DNA of 64,000 bases from Tenacibaculum maritimum NCIMB 2154 (GTDB lineage: Bacteria; Bacteroidota; Bacteroidia; Flavobacteriales; Flavobacteriaceae). Where the stretch lies: positions 1,116,001 to 1,180,000 of the forward strand of contig NZ_LT634361.1 in NCBI RefSeq assembly GCF_900119795.1, read 5' to 3'. The notes below the pieces were generated by a model. It was given only the letters and a program-made list of their open reading frames with translations, was not told the origin of the DNA and did no database searches. Shown here in pieces: positions 1-8,967 of the stretch. The position numbers and the translations under genes are program-made. Positions within the stretch are counted from its first letter, which is position 1. Each line of letters starts with the position of its first letter.

Positions 1-1495
1 AAATCAATAGCTTAGGTTTATTAATAATAGCTCTTGCTAAAATTAATTTTTTAGAAATGGTATAACCAATAAGTTTTCCTTCAGGCTTCAAATCAGTATC
101 CAATCCTTGAGGTTGTTGTTTTAAAAACTCTGTGAGTCCTATTTTACTAAAAACAGCATGGATATCTTCATCGTTAATGGTTGGCGATCCAAAAGTAACA
201 TTTTCTCTAATAGTACCTTCAAACGGAGATTCATTTGACAATGAGAGCCCTAAGTTAGAGCGATAATCATTTTTATTAATCCCTTTCAGAGATAAGTCAT
301 TTATAAAAATACTTCCAGAGGTAGGTTCAATAATTCCTGCAATTAACTGTAGTAGGCTCGATTTTCCAGAACCACTTTCTCCTTGAATTAAAATTCGATC
401 TTTGGGGTGTATTTTTAAAGAAACATTTTTAACAATAAGATTTTCTTGCTCACGAACTCCATAAGAAACATCTTGGATTTCAATTTCTAAAGGCTTGGTA
501 TTGTTAATTTTACTTCCGCCTTGATTTTCAATCGGTTTGTCAATTACCTGCCCTAACTTTTCAATAGAGGTTAGCACATCATAAAAAGATTCTAGGCCAA
601 GAATTAGTTTTTCAACAGAAGTAATCACCAATAGGATAATGATTTCTGCGGCAACAAACTGACCAATATTCATTTGTTGGTTTAAAACTAAGAAACCTCC
701 CATTAACAATAATCCAGCAGTAATAATTACTTTGAAACTAATCATTTGAATGTATTGGATGATTAAAATTTTAAAATGATTTTCTCTCGATTTTAAATAA
801 TCATCTACTAAGAAATCGCTTTTTTCTAAAGCAAGTTTTGTTTTTCCAGATAATTTAAAGCTAATAATGGTTCTAGCTATTTCTTGTAACCAGTGAGCTA
901 CTTTGTATTTATTTTTAGATTCTTTTAAGCTCGTTTTTAATCCTCTCTCAGCGGTATATTTAAAAACAACGTAAATTAAGGCCAAAAGTAAAAAACCAAA
1001 TAAAATAAAAAATGGATGGTAAAATGATAATAACAGTAATGCAAAAATAATTTGCAGAAAGGCAGAAGGAACATCTATTAAAATTTTTGAAATTCCTTTT
1101 TGAATAATAAGAGTGTCAAAAAACCTGTTAGCCAATTCAGGCGGATAGTAATTTCTTAGTTCGCTCATTTTTATTTTAGGAAAACGATAGCTAAGTTCTA
1201 TAGAAGCTCTCGTAAAAATTCGTTGCTGTATGGTTTCTATAATCCTAATTTGCATCAGTTTTAATACGCCACTAAAAGCAACTCCTCCCGTAACCAAAGT
1301 AACTAAAACAATCCACGAAGCCGAAATTTGCGCACCTTGTAATAGGTTAATGATTGCTTGAATTCCTAAAGGAAGAGATAAAGCAACGAGCCCTTCAAAA
1401 ATAGCATAGTATGCTATTTGTAGCGTATCCTTTTTTTCTAGGGTTAAGAGTCCTAAAAATCGTTGCCAAGGAGTTAATGGGTTATTTTTTGTCAT
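1..1495 (-). CDS. ABC transporter, fused permease/ATPase (partial, C-terminus beyond window)
   Basis: Inner-membrane exporter half-transporter. About 498 residues are visible: an N-terminal six-helix membrane domain (about residues 20-300) followed by an ATPase domain with Walker A GESGSGKSS (about residue 375). The window edge cuts the gene at the Walker B strand (KPKLLI). There is no N-terminal C39 peptidase domain. The ABC signature is degenerate: where LSGGQ is expected, the sequence reads IGYTISKK just before LILARAI. The ATG at 1495 lies 14 bp inside the 3' end of the TetR gene in another frame, so the two are translationally coupled. Related Bacteroidota transporters usually pair with an HlyD-type adaptor, which would lie beyond the left edge. 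Substrate unknown. Confidence 0.85.
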   Translation of the reverse strand, partial: MTKNNPLTPWQRFLGLLTLEKKDTLQIAYYAIFEGLVALSLPLGIQAIINLLQGAQISASWIVLVTLVTGGVAFSGVLKLMQIRIIETIQQRIFTRASIELSYRFPKIKMSELRNYYPPELANRFFDTLIIQKGISKILIDVPSAFLQIIFALLLLSFYHPFFILFGFLLLALIYVVFKYTAERGLKTSLKESKNKYKVAHWLQEIARTIISFKLSGKTKLALEKSDFLVDDYLKSRENHFKILIIQYIQMISFKVIITAGLLLMGGFLVLNQQMNIGQFVAAEIIILLVITSVEKLILGLESFYDVLTSIEKLGQVIDKPIENQGGSKINNTKPLEIEIQDVSYGVREQENLIVKNVSLKIHPKDRILIQGESGSGKSSLLQLIAGIIEPTSGSIFINDLSLKGINKNDYRSNLGLSLSNESPFEGTIRENVTFGSPTINDEDIHAVFSKIGLTEFLKQQPQGLDTDLKPEGKLIGYTISKKLILARAIINKPKLLI

Positions 1496-2165
1496 TTAAA
1501 AGAGTGTTTAGAGCTAAATCAGTAAAAAAGATCGTAGGGGTAATGTTATCATTACAGTTGGTTAATGACTTAAAATGTTGTTTTATAAATTGTTGATGTA
1601 AAGCACCTTCAATAATCGTACTTGCTAATGTAAAAGGATGTTGGTATAAACTATTATAATTAGAAATTATAGCAGATAAGCGTTTTACAACTCCTTTATA
1701 TAATTTAAAAAAGCCCTCCTTATTTTCAATATCTACCTCTTTGGTAGAATATGATTTAGAATTTTCATTAATGATAATTGAAGTTAAAGACACTTCATTA
1801 ATATGAGAAAAATTACCATCTTGCTCAGTAGTTCGCGTAACTACTTCAATAGCTTTTATTAATTTTTCTTTTGGGTTATGAATGCTATAAGTTTCTATAA
1901 CTAATTGGTATTGAATCCAACCCCAATACCAAGAGGTTAAATATATTAATAATTTATGTTTGCTTTCAAAATACCTATAAATAGAACTTTCATTAGAACC
2001 GATGCATTTTCCTAATTTCTTGAAATTAAAGTTTTCAAAACCAATTTCTTTAATAAGTTCAATACTGTGTTGGATAATTCGCTTTCCTAAATCAGAAGTT
2101 TCAGGATCTTTGATATAAATCCCAGAAGGGATTTCAATCTTAATATTTGAAAGAAAGTTTTCCAT
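1482..2165 (-). CDS. TetR/AcrR family transcriptional regulator
   Basis: DNA-binding repressor-type protein of 227 residues. An N-terminal TetR helix-turn-helix lies at about residues 28-75 (IIQHSIELIKEIGFENF, then SNESSIYRYFESKHKLL). The remaining roughly 150 residues form a helical ligand-binding region with no recognisable effector signature. Its stop codon overlaps the start of the downstream ABC exporter, so it probably controls its own operon and export of an unknown compound. A promoter-like TAAATTTG sits 19 bp upstream of the start. Confidence 0.85.
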   Translation of the reverse strand: MENFLSNIKIEIPSGIYIKDPETSDLGKRIIQHSIELIKEIGFENFNFKKLGKCIGSNESSIYRYFESKHKLLIYLTSWYWGWIQYQLVIETYSIHNPKEKLIKAIEVVTRTTEQDGNFSHINEVSLTSIIINENSKSYSTKEVDIENKEGFFKLYKGVVKRLSAIISNYNSLYQHPFTLASTIIEGALHQQFIKQHFKSLTNCNDNITPTIFFTDLALNTLLNDKK

Positions 2166-2183
2166 AAATAAGTATTATGGTTT

Positions 2184-2191
2184 CAAATTTA
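2184..2191 (-). promoter_or_regulatory. Candidate -7 box for the TetR gene
   Basis: On the minus strand the sequence reads TAAATTTG, a match to the Bacteroidota -7 consensus TAnnTTTG, 19 bp before the TetR start codon. No convincing -33 TTG was seen at the expected distance, so support is weak. Confidence 0.35.
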
Positions 2192-2409
2192 ACAGTAAAA
2201 CTATTAATTTTAAAAGAAATAGTATTAATTAACATTTTTTTAATTTTAGAGAGAAGCCTTTTTGAAGCAAGGTTATCTTGGTTTATATGTTTAAAGTATT
2301 TGTTTTCAGCGTTTTTAGGTAAGGAGGAGGTTTTAAAGGCTTATTTTTAGATGTGAAATAACGATGCTCTCACTTTATAGTAACGAAACTAAAGTTTGGG
2401 CAGGTATTG

Positions 2410-2458
2410 AAAAAACGAATAACGCCTTAGAAATTTGAGTATCCAAGGCGTTATTCGT
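2410..2458 (-). terminator. Intrinsic terminator after the yceI-like gene
   Basis: A perfect 13-14 bp inverted repeat (arm cgaataacgcctt at 2416-2428, partner at 2445-2457) is followed on the minus strand by six T. It lies just downstream of the YceI-like gene and closes the minus-strand operon that starts at rsfS. The rest of the 2166-2481 gap shows nothing beyond the TetR promoter candidate. Confidence 0.85.
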
Positions 2459-2481
2459 ATTTGTTTGTACTAAAAGGTTTT

Positions 2482-3105
2482 TTAGAAAAGCGTGCTAATA
2501 TTAATTGCTACATCGCTCCATGTTTTAGAAACGCCATCTTCACCTTGGTGTAAATCTTTACAAGCGTCGTTTAAAGATGCTAAAGCAGCCCCTGCTTTCC
2601 AATCTTTTAAATCTAATACGCCTTCCATTTTGAATTGTTTACCATTTATAACATACGTAAAAGGCATTTTATGGGTCACGCCATTCATAGTAATATCAGC
2701 ATATCCCTTTGTATGATCTTCTAACACTAATTTACCAGAAAGTAGTTTAGTGTTTTTCATCATTGAAAAGAAAAACTTTTGAATTTTAAAATCTCTAGCA
2801 TCATTTTTTGTAAAAAGACTGCTAACAGGTACAGCAAATTCGGCATTATTAACGGCTTCTTTTATTGATTTTCCTACTCCTCCAGCAGTAATATCTACAC
2901 TGGTAAATTTACCTCTTACAGGTACCTTTTTAGTAGTTTTATAAGCTGTCCAGTAAATACTGCTTTTAGCATCTTGTAAAGAAAAAGAAGGTTCTTTTTT
3001 TACAACAGGAGCCACCTTTTCTACCTTTTTTTTCTCTTCTTTTTTACAAGATGAAAATTGAAAAGCAGTGCTAAGCGTAAGTACACATAAAATTATTTTC
3101 TTCAT
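2482..3105 (-). CDS. YceI family lipoprotein
   Basis: Exported lipoprotein of 207 residues. The N-terminus is a lipoprotein signal peptide with Cys about residue 20 (FQFSSCKKEE), followed by a lysine/glutamate-rich linker and a YceI-like lipocalin-type beta-barrel domain (about residues 40-207; start SIYWTAYKTTKKVPVRGKF). YceI-family barrels bind polyprenoid or amphiphilic ligands; the ligand here is unknown. It is the last gene of the operon, 7 bp after the acyl-CoA-binding protein gene and just before a strong terminator. Confidence 0.85.
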   Translation of the reverse strand: MKKIILCVLTLSTAFQFSSCKKEEKKKVEKVAPVVKKEPSFSLQDAKSSIYWTAYKTTKKVPVRGKFTSVDITAGGVGKSIKEAVNNAEFAVPVSSLFTKNDARDFKIQKFFFSMMKNTKLLSGKLVLEDHTKGYADITMNGVTHKMPFTYVINGKQFKMEGVLDLKDWKAGAALASLNDACKDLHQGEDGVSKTWSDVAINISTLF

Positions 3106-3112
3106 TTTTAAA

Positions 3113-3370
3113 CTATTTTATTATTGAATTAACTAGGTTTATATATTCTTGTTTAGCTTCGTCAGAAGGAATTCCTTTTAATTGAGCCCATGCGTTAAAC
3201 TTAAAAGCGTTACGTATATTAAAATCAGGGGTAAAAGGAAAATGATCTCCTTGAACGGCTTGTTTATAGTATGCATAGAGTTTTAGCATAATATCTTGAG
3301 GAAGCTTCTGCTTTGTATTAGAAGCTTTTTGATAAGCTTCTCGAAATTGTTTATTTAAATCATCATGCAT
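3113..3370 (-). CDS. Acyl-CoA-binding protein (ACBP)
   Basis: Small cytosolic protein of 85 residues that spans a complete ACBP four-helix domain; the family is normally about 85-90 residues. Recognisable family residues are LNKQFREAYQ, the LKLYAYYKQA segment and FNAWAQLKG. It should bind long-chain acyl-CoA thioesters. I chose the ATG at 3370 rather than one at 3409, because the upstream start would overlap the preceding gene by 29 bp and adds residues not typical of ACBP. Its position after cdsA and the psd-like gene fits a lipid-metabolism operon. Confidence 0.85.
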   Translation of the reverse strand: MHDDLNKQFREAYQKASNTKQKLPQDIMLKLYAYYKQAVQGDHFPFTPDFNIRNAFKFNAWAQLKGIPSDEAKQEYINLVNSIIK

Positions 3371-3380
3371 AAAAAGTGAT

Positions 3381-3956
3381 TTATAATGTGGAAAAAATGT
3401 GTTGCCCACTTTTTACTTGATCGCCCAAATTTACAATTAAATTCGAATTTAAAGGTACTAATAGTTGTACTTTTGAGCTAAAGGGCAAAAAATGAATGGG
3501 TTCCCCTTGTAAAACTTCTGCTTTTAGAGCTGATGTATCCATCGTTTTTTCTTTATTCTTACCAGAAGGAAATACAAGTATGATAGCATTGAAGGGGGAA
3601 TTGTTAATATGAATGCCGTTAGAAACATATGTTATCTTTCCTGCTATAGGGGCATGTATGGTTCTTGTAGTAAATAAGGAGGGGGTTATAGTAATTTGTA
3701 ATTTATGAAGAGTTTTATTTTTTGTAATGCTACTTATTGTTCCATTTATAGGAGCAATAGCATTTTCATTGTTTGTATAGATTTTCTTTTTTGAGTTTCT
3801 AAAAAAAAATAAAGTAGCCAATAAAGGAATTAAAAATAGAAGTTGTGTAATTATTCTATAACCTCTAGTCAAAATAAACTTGTCAATAGCAATGATGCAG
3901 ATAACTGTTATAATAGCTACAAAAGCTATTGATTTAAAACCTTCTTTATGAAACAT
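3381..3956 (-). CDS. Phosphatidylserine decarboxylase-like protein, degenerate processing site
   Basis: Protein of 191 residues in the position usually held by psd in flavobacteria (after cdsA, before acbp). The N-terminus (MFHKEGFKSIAF, then two membrane-associated hydrophobic stretches and FFFRNSKKK) and C-terminus (LLVPLNSNLIVNLGDQVKSG) match the short Psd family, whose active members are about 215-220 residues. The pyruvoyl-forming Gly-Ser of the family (about FGSRVD) is replaced by PFSSKV, so Gly is Ser. The segment that normally carries the conserved His (SPxNVHVxR) reads TPSLFTTRTIH. The middle region is shortened. I infer an inactive or repurposed paralogue or ortholog; the frame is intact. 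Confidence 0.7.
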   Translation of the reverse strand: MFHKEGFKSIAFVAIITVICIIAIDKFILTRGYRIITQLLFLIPLLATLFFFRNSKKKIYTNNENAIAPINGTISSITKNKTLHKLQITITPSLFTTRTIHAPIAGKITYVSNGIHINNSPFNAIILVFPSGKNKEKTMDTSALKAEVLQGEPIHFLPFSSKVQLLVPLNSNLIVNLGDQVKSGQHIFSTL

Positions 3957-3965
3957 TATATTGTT

Positions 3966-4763
3966 TTATTGTAGAAAATAATGAATATATAGGTAAACAA
4001 AAGGAGCTGCAAAAAACAAGCTGTCTAAGCGATCCAACATTCCTCCGTGTCCAGGCATGATATTTCCACTGTCTTTTACATTTGCCTGACGTTTAAATTT
4101 AGATTCTACCAGATCACCAAGAGTTCCAAAAATAGCAACAATAGCAGCAATAATAATCCAAGATAAGGTATTAAAATGGGGGAGATATTGGCTGATGACA
4201 AAAGCAGCAATCAATGAAAAAATAACACCGCCTATAAAGCCTTCGATTGTCTTTTTAGGAGAAATTCGTTCAAATAACTTACGTTTTCCAAAGTTTTTCC
4301 CTACTAAATAAGCAAAACTATCATTGATCCATATTAAAACTAAAATAGCAACAACAATACTAGGGTGATATATATTATTAACAAATGGCAATACAATCAA
4401 AAAGGAAAAAGGGAGTATTACATAGCGAATACATAAGTCCATTTTATCAAAAAAAGTATTTGGATAAGTTATATTTTCAGAATATAGATGATAAACCAAT
4501 CTAAAGGAGCAGAGTAATGTGATAACTGCTACCAAGAATAAGTTATTAGCAGAAGCGTAAGCTATAAATAAGTATATGATACAGGGGAGGAGTAGGTATG
4601 GAATGATATTTTTAAAGCGAATCATTTTAGCAAACTCCCATAAAGAAATGCTAGCGAAAATAGCTGTTAGAATGATATAGCTTTTTTCAGAAAAAAAGAT
4701 AGCGGATAAAAATAAGGAAACATAAATAAATCCAGAAATTGCTCTTGTTAGCAAGTTGCTCAT
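3966..4763 (-). CDS. cdsA: Phosphatidate cytidylyltransferase
   Basis: Inner-membrane enzyme making CDP-diacylglycerol from phosphatidate and CTP, the branch point for phospholipid synthesis. About 265 residues with roughly seven to eight transmembrane helices and the CdsA signature near the C-terminus (KDSGNIMPGHGGMLDRLDSL). An earlier in-frame ATG exists at 4778, but the ATG at 4763 (MSNLLTRAISGF) directly follows the stop of the preceding gene and matches the usual N-terminus. Cotranscribed with the psd-like gene 9 bp downstream. Confidence 0.93.
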   Translation of the reverse strand: MSNLLTRAISGFIYVSLFLSAIFFSEKSYIILTAIFASISLWEFAKMIRFKNIIPYLLLPCIIYLFIAYASANNLFLVAVITLLCSFRLVYHLYSENITYPNTFFDKMDLCIRYVILPFSFLIVLPFVNNIYHPSIVVAILVLIWINDSFAYLVGKNFGKRKLFERISPKKTIEGFIGGVIFSLIAAFVISQYLPHFNTLSWIIIAAIVAIFGTLGDLVESKFKRQANVKDSGNIMPGHGGMLDRLDSLFFAAPFVYLYIHYFLQ

Positions 4764-4764
4764 A

Positions 4765-5355
4765 TTATAGGTCTTCAAAGAGAAGCAAATATAAGTTTTT
4801 TGAATTATTGTTACCGTAATTCATGAAATTATCGTCATTTTTTTTGATAGAATAATTCCTAATTGCACTGATATTTGTTGGAATATTTCCTTTAAAGTTT
4901 GTTTTAATACCAGTAAGTGCTTCTCCTGTGTTTTTAACTAATTGACTAGTAGTGGCATATACAATAAAGTGCTCTGATAGCTCTGAAAGTTTAGTACTTC
5001 CTAATTGATTTGAAGAAAATAATATTTCTCCATTGCTAGCAATCAAATGTTCACAAGTAGTAAAAAAAGGAGCTTTGCCACTTAACCTACAAGCTACATT
5101 TACTTCTAGTAGATTGGTAAATTTAACCAAATCATAATCCGTACAAATTAAATTGGTCCAATTATTTTCAAGTAAAATATTTTTTAGATTCTTAAGAACC
5201 TCATCGGTTTTTACGCAATATAAAAACTTCCCCCCCTTGTCAATAAAGTTATGAACGAAAGAATCATCTAAAGATAAATAAACAGGTTGCTCCTTGATTT
5301 CTTTATCTTTAGATGAATCTCTATATGACTTAAGTAGTTTTTTTAAAAAATTCAT
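4765..5355 (-). CDS. LUD domain protein (LutC/YkgG-like)
   Basis: Cytosolic protein of 196 residues with a LUD-type fold, seen in ACRLSGKAPFFTTCEHLIASNGEILFSS and the following SEHFIVYATTSQLVKN region (quoted here only as landmarks at about residues 85-150). LUD proteins take part in lactate utilisation (LutC), but this standalone gene between ftsH and cdsA is a conserved flavobacterial arrangement with no proven role. There is an 11-bp gap from ftsH, and its stop lies 1 bp from the cdsA start, so it is in the same operon. Confidence 0.75.
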   Translation of the reverse strand: MNFLKKLLKSYRDSSKDKEIKEQPVYLSLDDSFVHNFIDKGGKFLYCVKTDEVLKNLKNILLENNWTNLICTDYDLVKFTNLLEVNVACRLSGKAPFFTTCEHLIASNGEILFSSNQLGSTKLSELSEHFIVYATTSQLVKNTGEALTGIKTNFKGNIPTNISAIRNYSIKKNDDNFMNYGNNNSKNLYLLLFEDL

Positions 5356-5366
5356 TAAAATGGAAA

Positions 5367-7322
5367 CTATTCTTCTGTTTTGTTTTCTACAGTAATAACG
5401 TTTTCTTTTTTGGTTTCTTCTATTTCAAAAGGTCTTTTTCCAAAGATCTTTTCCAAATCATCTTTAAAAATAACTTCTTTTTCTAATAACAGTTCTGCAA
5501 GAACGGTTAATTTTTCTTTATGTTTTTCTAGTAAATCAATAGCTCTAGTGTATTGTCCCTCTATTATTTTAGAGATTTCCATATCAATTTTCTTAGCTGT
5601 TTCTTCACTGTAGGGCTTTACAAAGGAGTCATTTCCTGAAGAGTCATAATAAGTAACATTACCAACTGCCTCATTAAGTCCATATACAGTAACCATTGCT
5701 CTTGCTTGTTTAGTTACCTTTTCCAGATCACTTAGAGCTCCTGTTGAAATCTTATTAAAAATAATTTTTTCAGCAGCGCGCCCTCCTAAGGTAGCACACA
5801 TTTCGTCCAACATTTGTTCTGTTTGAACAATCATTCGCTCAGCAGGTAGATACCAAGCAGCTCCTAAAGATTGCCCTCTAGGAACAATTGTAACCTTTAC
5901 AAGTGGAGCAGCATGCTCTAGCATCCAGCTAACAGTAGCATGTCCAGCTTCATGAAAAGCAATTGTTTTTTTCTCCTTAGGAGTAATTACTTTATTTTTC
6001 TTTTCTAAACCACCTACAATTCTATCAACAGCATCTAAAAAAGCTTGGTGATGAATTGCTTTTTGATTATTTCTTGCAGCAATTAAGGCAGCTTCATTAC
6101 ACATGTTAGCAATATCAGCACCAGAGAATCCAGGTGTTTGCTGTGCTAAAAATTTAATATTTACATCTTCAGCCAATTTTAAAGGTTTGATATGTACTTT
6201 AAAAATTTCTTCACGTTCGTTGATATTTGGAAGATCAACATAGATTTGGCGATCGAAACGTCCGGCACGCATTAAAGCACTATCTAATACATCAGCACGG
6301 TTTGTTGCAGCTAAAACAATTACATTAGTATCTGTACCAAAACCATCCATTTCTGTTAATAATTGATTTAAAGTATTTTCACGTTCGTCATTACCTCCGG
6401 TCATGCTGTTTTTTCCACGAGCTCTACCAATTGCATCTATTTCATCTATAAAGATAATAGAAGGAGATTTTTGCTGTGCTTGTTTGAATAAATCTCTAAC
6501 ACGGGAAGCACCAACTCCTACAAACATTTCTACAAAATCAGATCCAGACAAAGAGAAAAAAGGAACGTCAGCTTCACCAGCAACTGCTTTTGCTAATAAA
6601 GTTTTACCAGTTCCAGGAGGCCCTACTAGCAAGGCACCTTTAGGAATTTTACCACCTAGAGATGTGTATTTTTCAGGGTTTTTTAAGAAATCTACAATTT
6701 CTTGAACCTCTTCTTTAGCCCCTTCTAAGCCAGCAACATTTTCAAAAGTTGTTTTAACTTTGGTATCTTTATCAAATAACTTTGCTTTGGATTTACCAAT
6801 GTTAAAAATTTGACCTCCTCCGCCAGAGCCTGCTGCTCCGCCCGACATTCTTCTCATGAAGAATAACCAAATAGCAATTAATACTATAAAAGGTAAAAAA
6901 CCAATAACAGTATCCATGAAGCTAGTGCGTTCTATGTTAGTTTCATCAAAGTCCAAATTATATTTAGCCTTTGCTTCAGAAATTTGGTTTTCAAAATTTT
7001 GTAAATCACCAAAATCGTAAGAAAATAAAGGAGCTCCTTTCCTATAAAAAGCAGAATTAACCAATTTTTTGTAATCCTCTTTTTTTAAAGCTTCATCTTT
7101 TAAAAAGATTTGCGCTATGTTTTTATTTTCAATGACAATTTTTGAAATATCATTTTCTTTTAAAATCTCAGAAAATCTATTTCGCGAGATATTTTTAGAC
7201 GCTAGATCTCCAGAATTCAGAAACTGAAAAGCTAATAAAAGCACAAATATAGCGCCATATACCCAATAAAAATTAAATTTAAACTTAGGGGTATTTGTTT
7301 TGTTTTTTTTAGAATCACTCAT
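5367..7322 (-). CDS. ftsH: ATP-dependent zinc metalloprotease FtsH
   Basis: Membrane-anchored AAA+ protease (651 residues) that degrades misfolded membrane and regulatory proteins. Two transmembrane segments (about residues 18-36 and 138-157) flank a periplasmic domain. The AAA+ module has Walker A GPPGTGKT at 234-241, Walker B IIFIDEID at about 289-296 and an SRH region ([18 protein letters not shown]). The zinc site HEAGH is at 457-461, with a downstream Asp in LSDLEK. Length and motifs are canonical. It follows rsfS by 21 bp and precedes the LUD gene by 11 bp. Confidence 0.97.
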   Translation of the reverse strand: MSDSKKNKTNTPKFKFNFYWVYGAIFVLLLAFQFLNSGDLASKNISRNRFSEILKENDISKIVIENKNIAQIFLKDEALKKEDYKKLVNSAFYRKGAPLFSYDFGDLQNFENQISEAKAKYNLDFDETNIERTSFMDTVIGFLPFIVLIAIWLFFMRRMSGGAAGSGGGGQIFNIGKSKAKLFDKDTKVKTTFENVAGLEGAKEEVQEIVDFLKNPEKYTSLGGKIPKGALLVGPPGTGKTLLAKAVAGEADVPFFSLSGSDFVEMFVGVGASRVRDLFKQAQQKSPSIIFIDEIDAIGRARGKNSMTGGNDERENTLNQLLTEMDGFGTDTNVIVLAATNRADVLDSALMRAGRFDRQIYVDLPNINEREEIFKVHIKPLKLAEDVNIKFLAQQTPGFSGADIANMCNEAALIAARNNQKAIHHQAFLDAVDRIVGGLEKKNKVITPKEKKTIAFHEAGHATVSWMLEHAAPLVKVTIVPRGQSLGAAWYLPAERMIVQTEQMLDEMCATLGGRAAEKIIFNKISTGALSDLEKVTKQARAMVTVYGLNEAVGNVTYYDSSGNDSFVKPYSEETAKKIDMEISKIIEGQYTRAIDLLEKHKEKLTVLAELLLEKEVIFKDDLEKIFGKRPFEIEETKKENVITVENKTEE

Positions 7323-7343
7323 AAATTGAAATCAAATTAAGTG

Positions 7344-7712
7344 TTAGTTAGGACTAATAGAAGTAATTTTGGCGTCACCCCATAAACTTTCAATATCGTA
7401 AAATTCGCGCACCTGTTTTTGGAAAATATGTACAACAACATTTACGTAATCCATTAAAACCCATTCGGCATTGCCTTCACCTTCAACATGCCAAGGCTTA
7501 TCTTTTAATTCTTTACTAACTGTTTTTTGTACCGAGCCAGAAATGGCATTTACTTGTGTGTTAGAGTTACCTGAACAAACGATAAAGTAATCACATACGG
7601 TATTTTCAATTTCTCTTAAATCTAGTAGTTGGATGTCTTCACCCTTTACATCATCTATCCCTTTTATAATCATAGCGATTAAATCATCTATGCTTGCTTG
7701 TTTTTTTATCAT
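7344..7712 (-). CDS. rsfS: Ribosome silencing factor
   Basis: RsfS (Iojap/DUF143) protein of 122 residues. It binds ribosomal protein uL14 and blocks subunit joining when nutrients are scarce. Family landmarks are DYFIVCSGNSNTQVNAI, WHVEGEGNAEWVLMDYVNVVVHIF and REFYDIESLWGDA. It is the first gene of the minus-strand operon running to the YceI-like gene, diverging from birA across an 85-bp intergenic region that contains a promoter-like TAACTTTG. Confidence 0.93.
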   Translation of the reverse strand: MIKKQASIDDLIAMIIKGIDDVKGEDIQLLDLREIENTVCDYFIVCSGNSNTQVNAISGSVQKTVSKELKDKPWHVEGEGNAEWVLMDYVNVVVHIFQKQVREFYDIESLWGDAKITSISPN

Positions 7713-7731
7713 TAAAAATTTTAAATTTTAG

Positions 7732-7739
7732 CAAAGTTA
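7732..7739 (-). promoter_or_regulatory. Candidate -7 box for the rsfS-ftsH operon
   Basis: The minus-strand sequence TAACTTTG matches the Bacteroidota -7 consensus TAnnTTTG and ends about 20 bp before the rsfS start codon. The -33 element is not clear. Confidence 0.45.
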
Positions 7740-7797
7740 TTATTTTTTTGCGAGTAATTTATGTAATATTGATACTTGTTTACACAATAAATTACAA

Positions 7798-8529
7798 GTG
7801 AAATTAATCAAACTTAATGCCATTGATTCTACAAATTCTTTTTTAAAGGATTTGGCACAAAATACAATCTTAGAAAATAAAACCGTAGTAACCGCTACAG
7901 AGCAATTAAAAGGGAGAGGGCAAATGGGAACTGAATGGAGTTCTGAAGCTAATAAAAATCTACTTTGTAGCGTTTTTTTTAGATTTAATAAACTAGCAAT
8001 ATCTCATCAATTTTATTTAAACTTTGGTGTAGCTCTTGCAGTTTTTGATACCTTAAAGAAGTATGATTTGCCAAAATTGGCTATAAAGTGGCCCAACGAC
8101 ATTTTGTCAGAAAAGTCTAAAATTAGTGGAATACTGGTAGAGAATGTCATTACAAATAGACAGATTCAATCTAGCATTATTGGTATAGGAGTTAATGTAA
8201 ATCAAGAAAAATTCCCTGCTAATTTATTGCAGGTAACATCTATGAAGAGGCAGCTAGAGAAAGATGTATCAATAGATCAATTATTGGTTGATTTGGTGGC
8301 AGAATTGTCTAAAAATATTGAATTATTAGAAAAAGGGGCATATAAAACGCTGGAGAAACGTTATTTGGAAGTATTATATAAAAAAAATACTCCAATGATG
8401 TTTAGAAATCGCCAGAGTACTTTATTTATGGGTATGATTATTGGAGTAACTTCTTATGGTAAGCTACAAATTCAATTGGATGATGATACAATTAAAGAAT
8501 TTGGAATAAAAGAAGTTTCGTTTGCTTAA
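7798..8529 (+). CDS. birA: Biotin--[acetyl-CoA-carboxylase] ligase
   Basis: Biotin protein ligase (243 residues) that activates biotin to biotinyl-AMP and attaches it to carboxylase lysines. Motifs: NAIDSTNSFL at the N-terminus, the GRGQMGTEWSS loop (about residues 38-48), KWPNDILS (about 98-105) and SGILVE. There is no N-terminal winged-helix domain, so this is a class I, non-regulatory ligase. The start is GTG at 7798: no ATG exists in frame before the next stop, and the residues right after GTG match the family N-terminus. Its 3' end overlaps the convergent SRPBCC gene by 4 bp. Confidence 0.93.
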   Translation: MKLIKLNAIDSTNSFLKDLAQNTILENKTVVTATEQLKGRGQMGTEWSSEANKNLLCSVFFRFNKLAISHQFYLNFGVALAVFDTLKKYDLPKLAIKWPNDILSEKSKISGILVENVITNRQIQSSIIGIGVNVNQEKFPANLLQVTSMKRQLEKDVSIDQLLVDLVAELSKNIELLEKGAYKTLEKRYLEVLYKKNTPMMFRNRQSTLFMGMIIGVTSYGKLQIQLDDDTIKEFGIKEVSFA

Positions 8530-8915
8530 AGCTTTCCAATGTTTTCTGTTAATGTATCAATGAATTTACCTAATGGTTTTTTTACCATCATTGCCATCAT
8601 AGGGTTAAAATCACCATTAAATTTTAATTGCACTTCACTTGTGCTTTCTGATATTTCTTTGATGTCAGCAGCAAGAGTAAAAGGAAGTTTGCTACTAGCA
8701 GCCCCTAAGGTTATATTAGAAAATTCGGTTTTTTCTTTTAAAACCAATCTAATTTCTGGCATTCCTTTTAATCCAAAAATAAAAGACTCTCCGTCAACTT
8801 CAAACTTTTGGGTGTTTTCAGGCATTAATTGTTCAAAGTTATCGAGTTTTGTTAAAAACTCATAAAGCTCTTTACTTGATTTTTGTACACTTATGTTGTT
8901 TCCTTGAATATCCAT
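8526..8915 (-). CDS. SRPBCC (START-like) family protein
   Basis: Small cytosolic protein of 129 residues with a predicted helix-grip fold: SSKELYEFLTKLDNFEQLMP near the N-terminus, strands in the middle, and a long C-terminal helix (MMAMMVKKPLGKFIDTL). Such proteins bind hydrophobic ligands, but this clade has no assigned function. It lies 52 bp downstream of pyrE in the same orientation, a common flavobacterial pairing, and is probably cotranscribed. Confidence 0.75.
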   Translation of the reverse strand: MDIQGNNISVQKSSKELYEFLTKLDNFEQLMPENTQKFEVDGESFIFGLKGMPEIRLVLKEKTEFSNITLGAASSKLPFTLAADIKEISESTSEVQLKFNGDFNPMMAMMVKKPLGKFIDTLTENIGKL

Positions 8916-8967
8916 TTTATTAAAATCTATTAATTAGTAGTAATACTAGCAATACTTTTGCCAAGTA

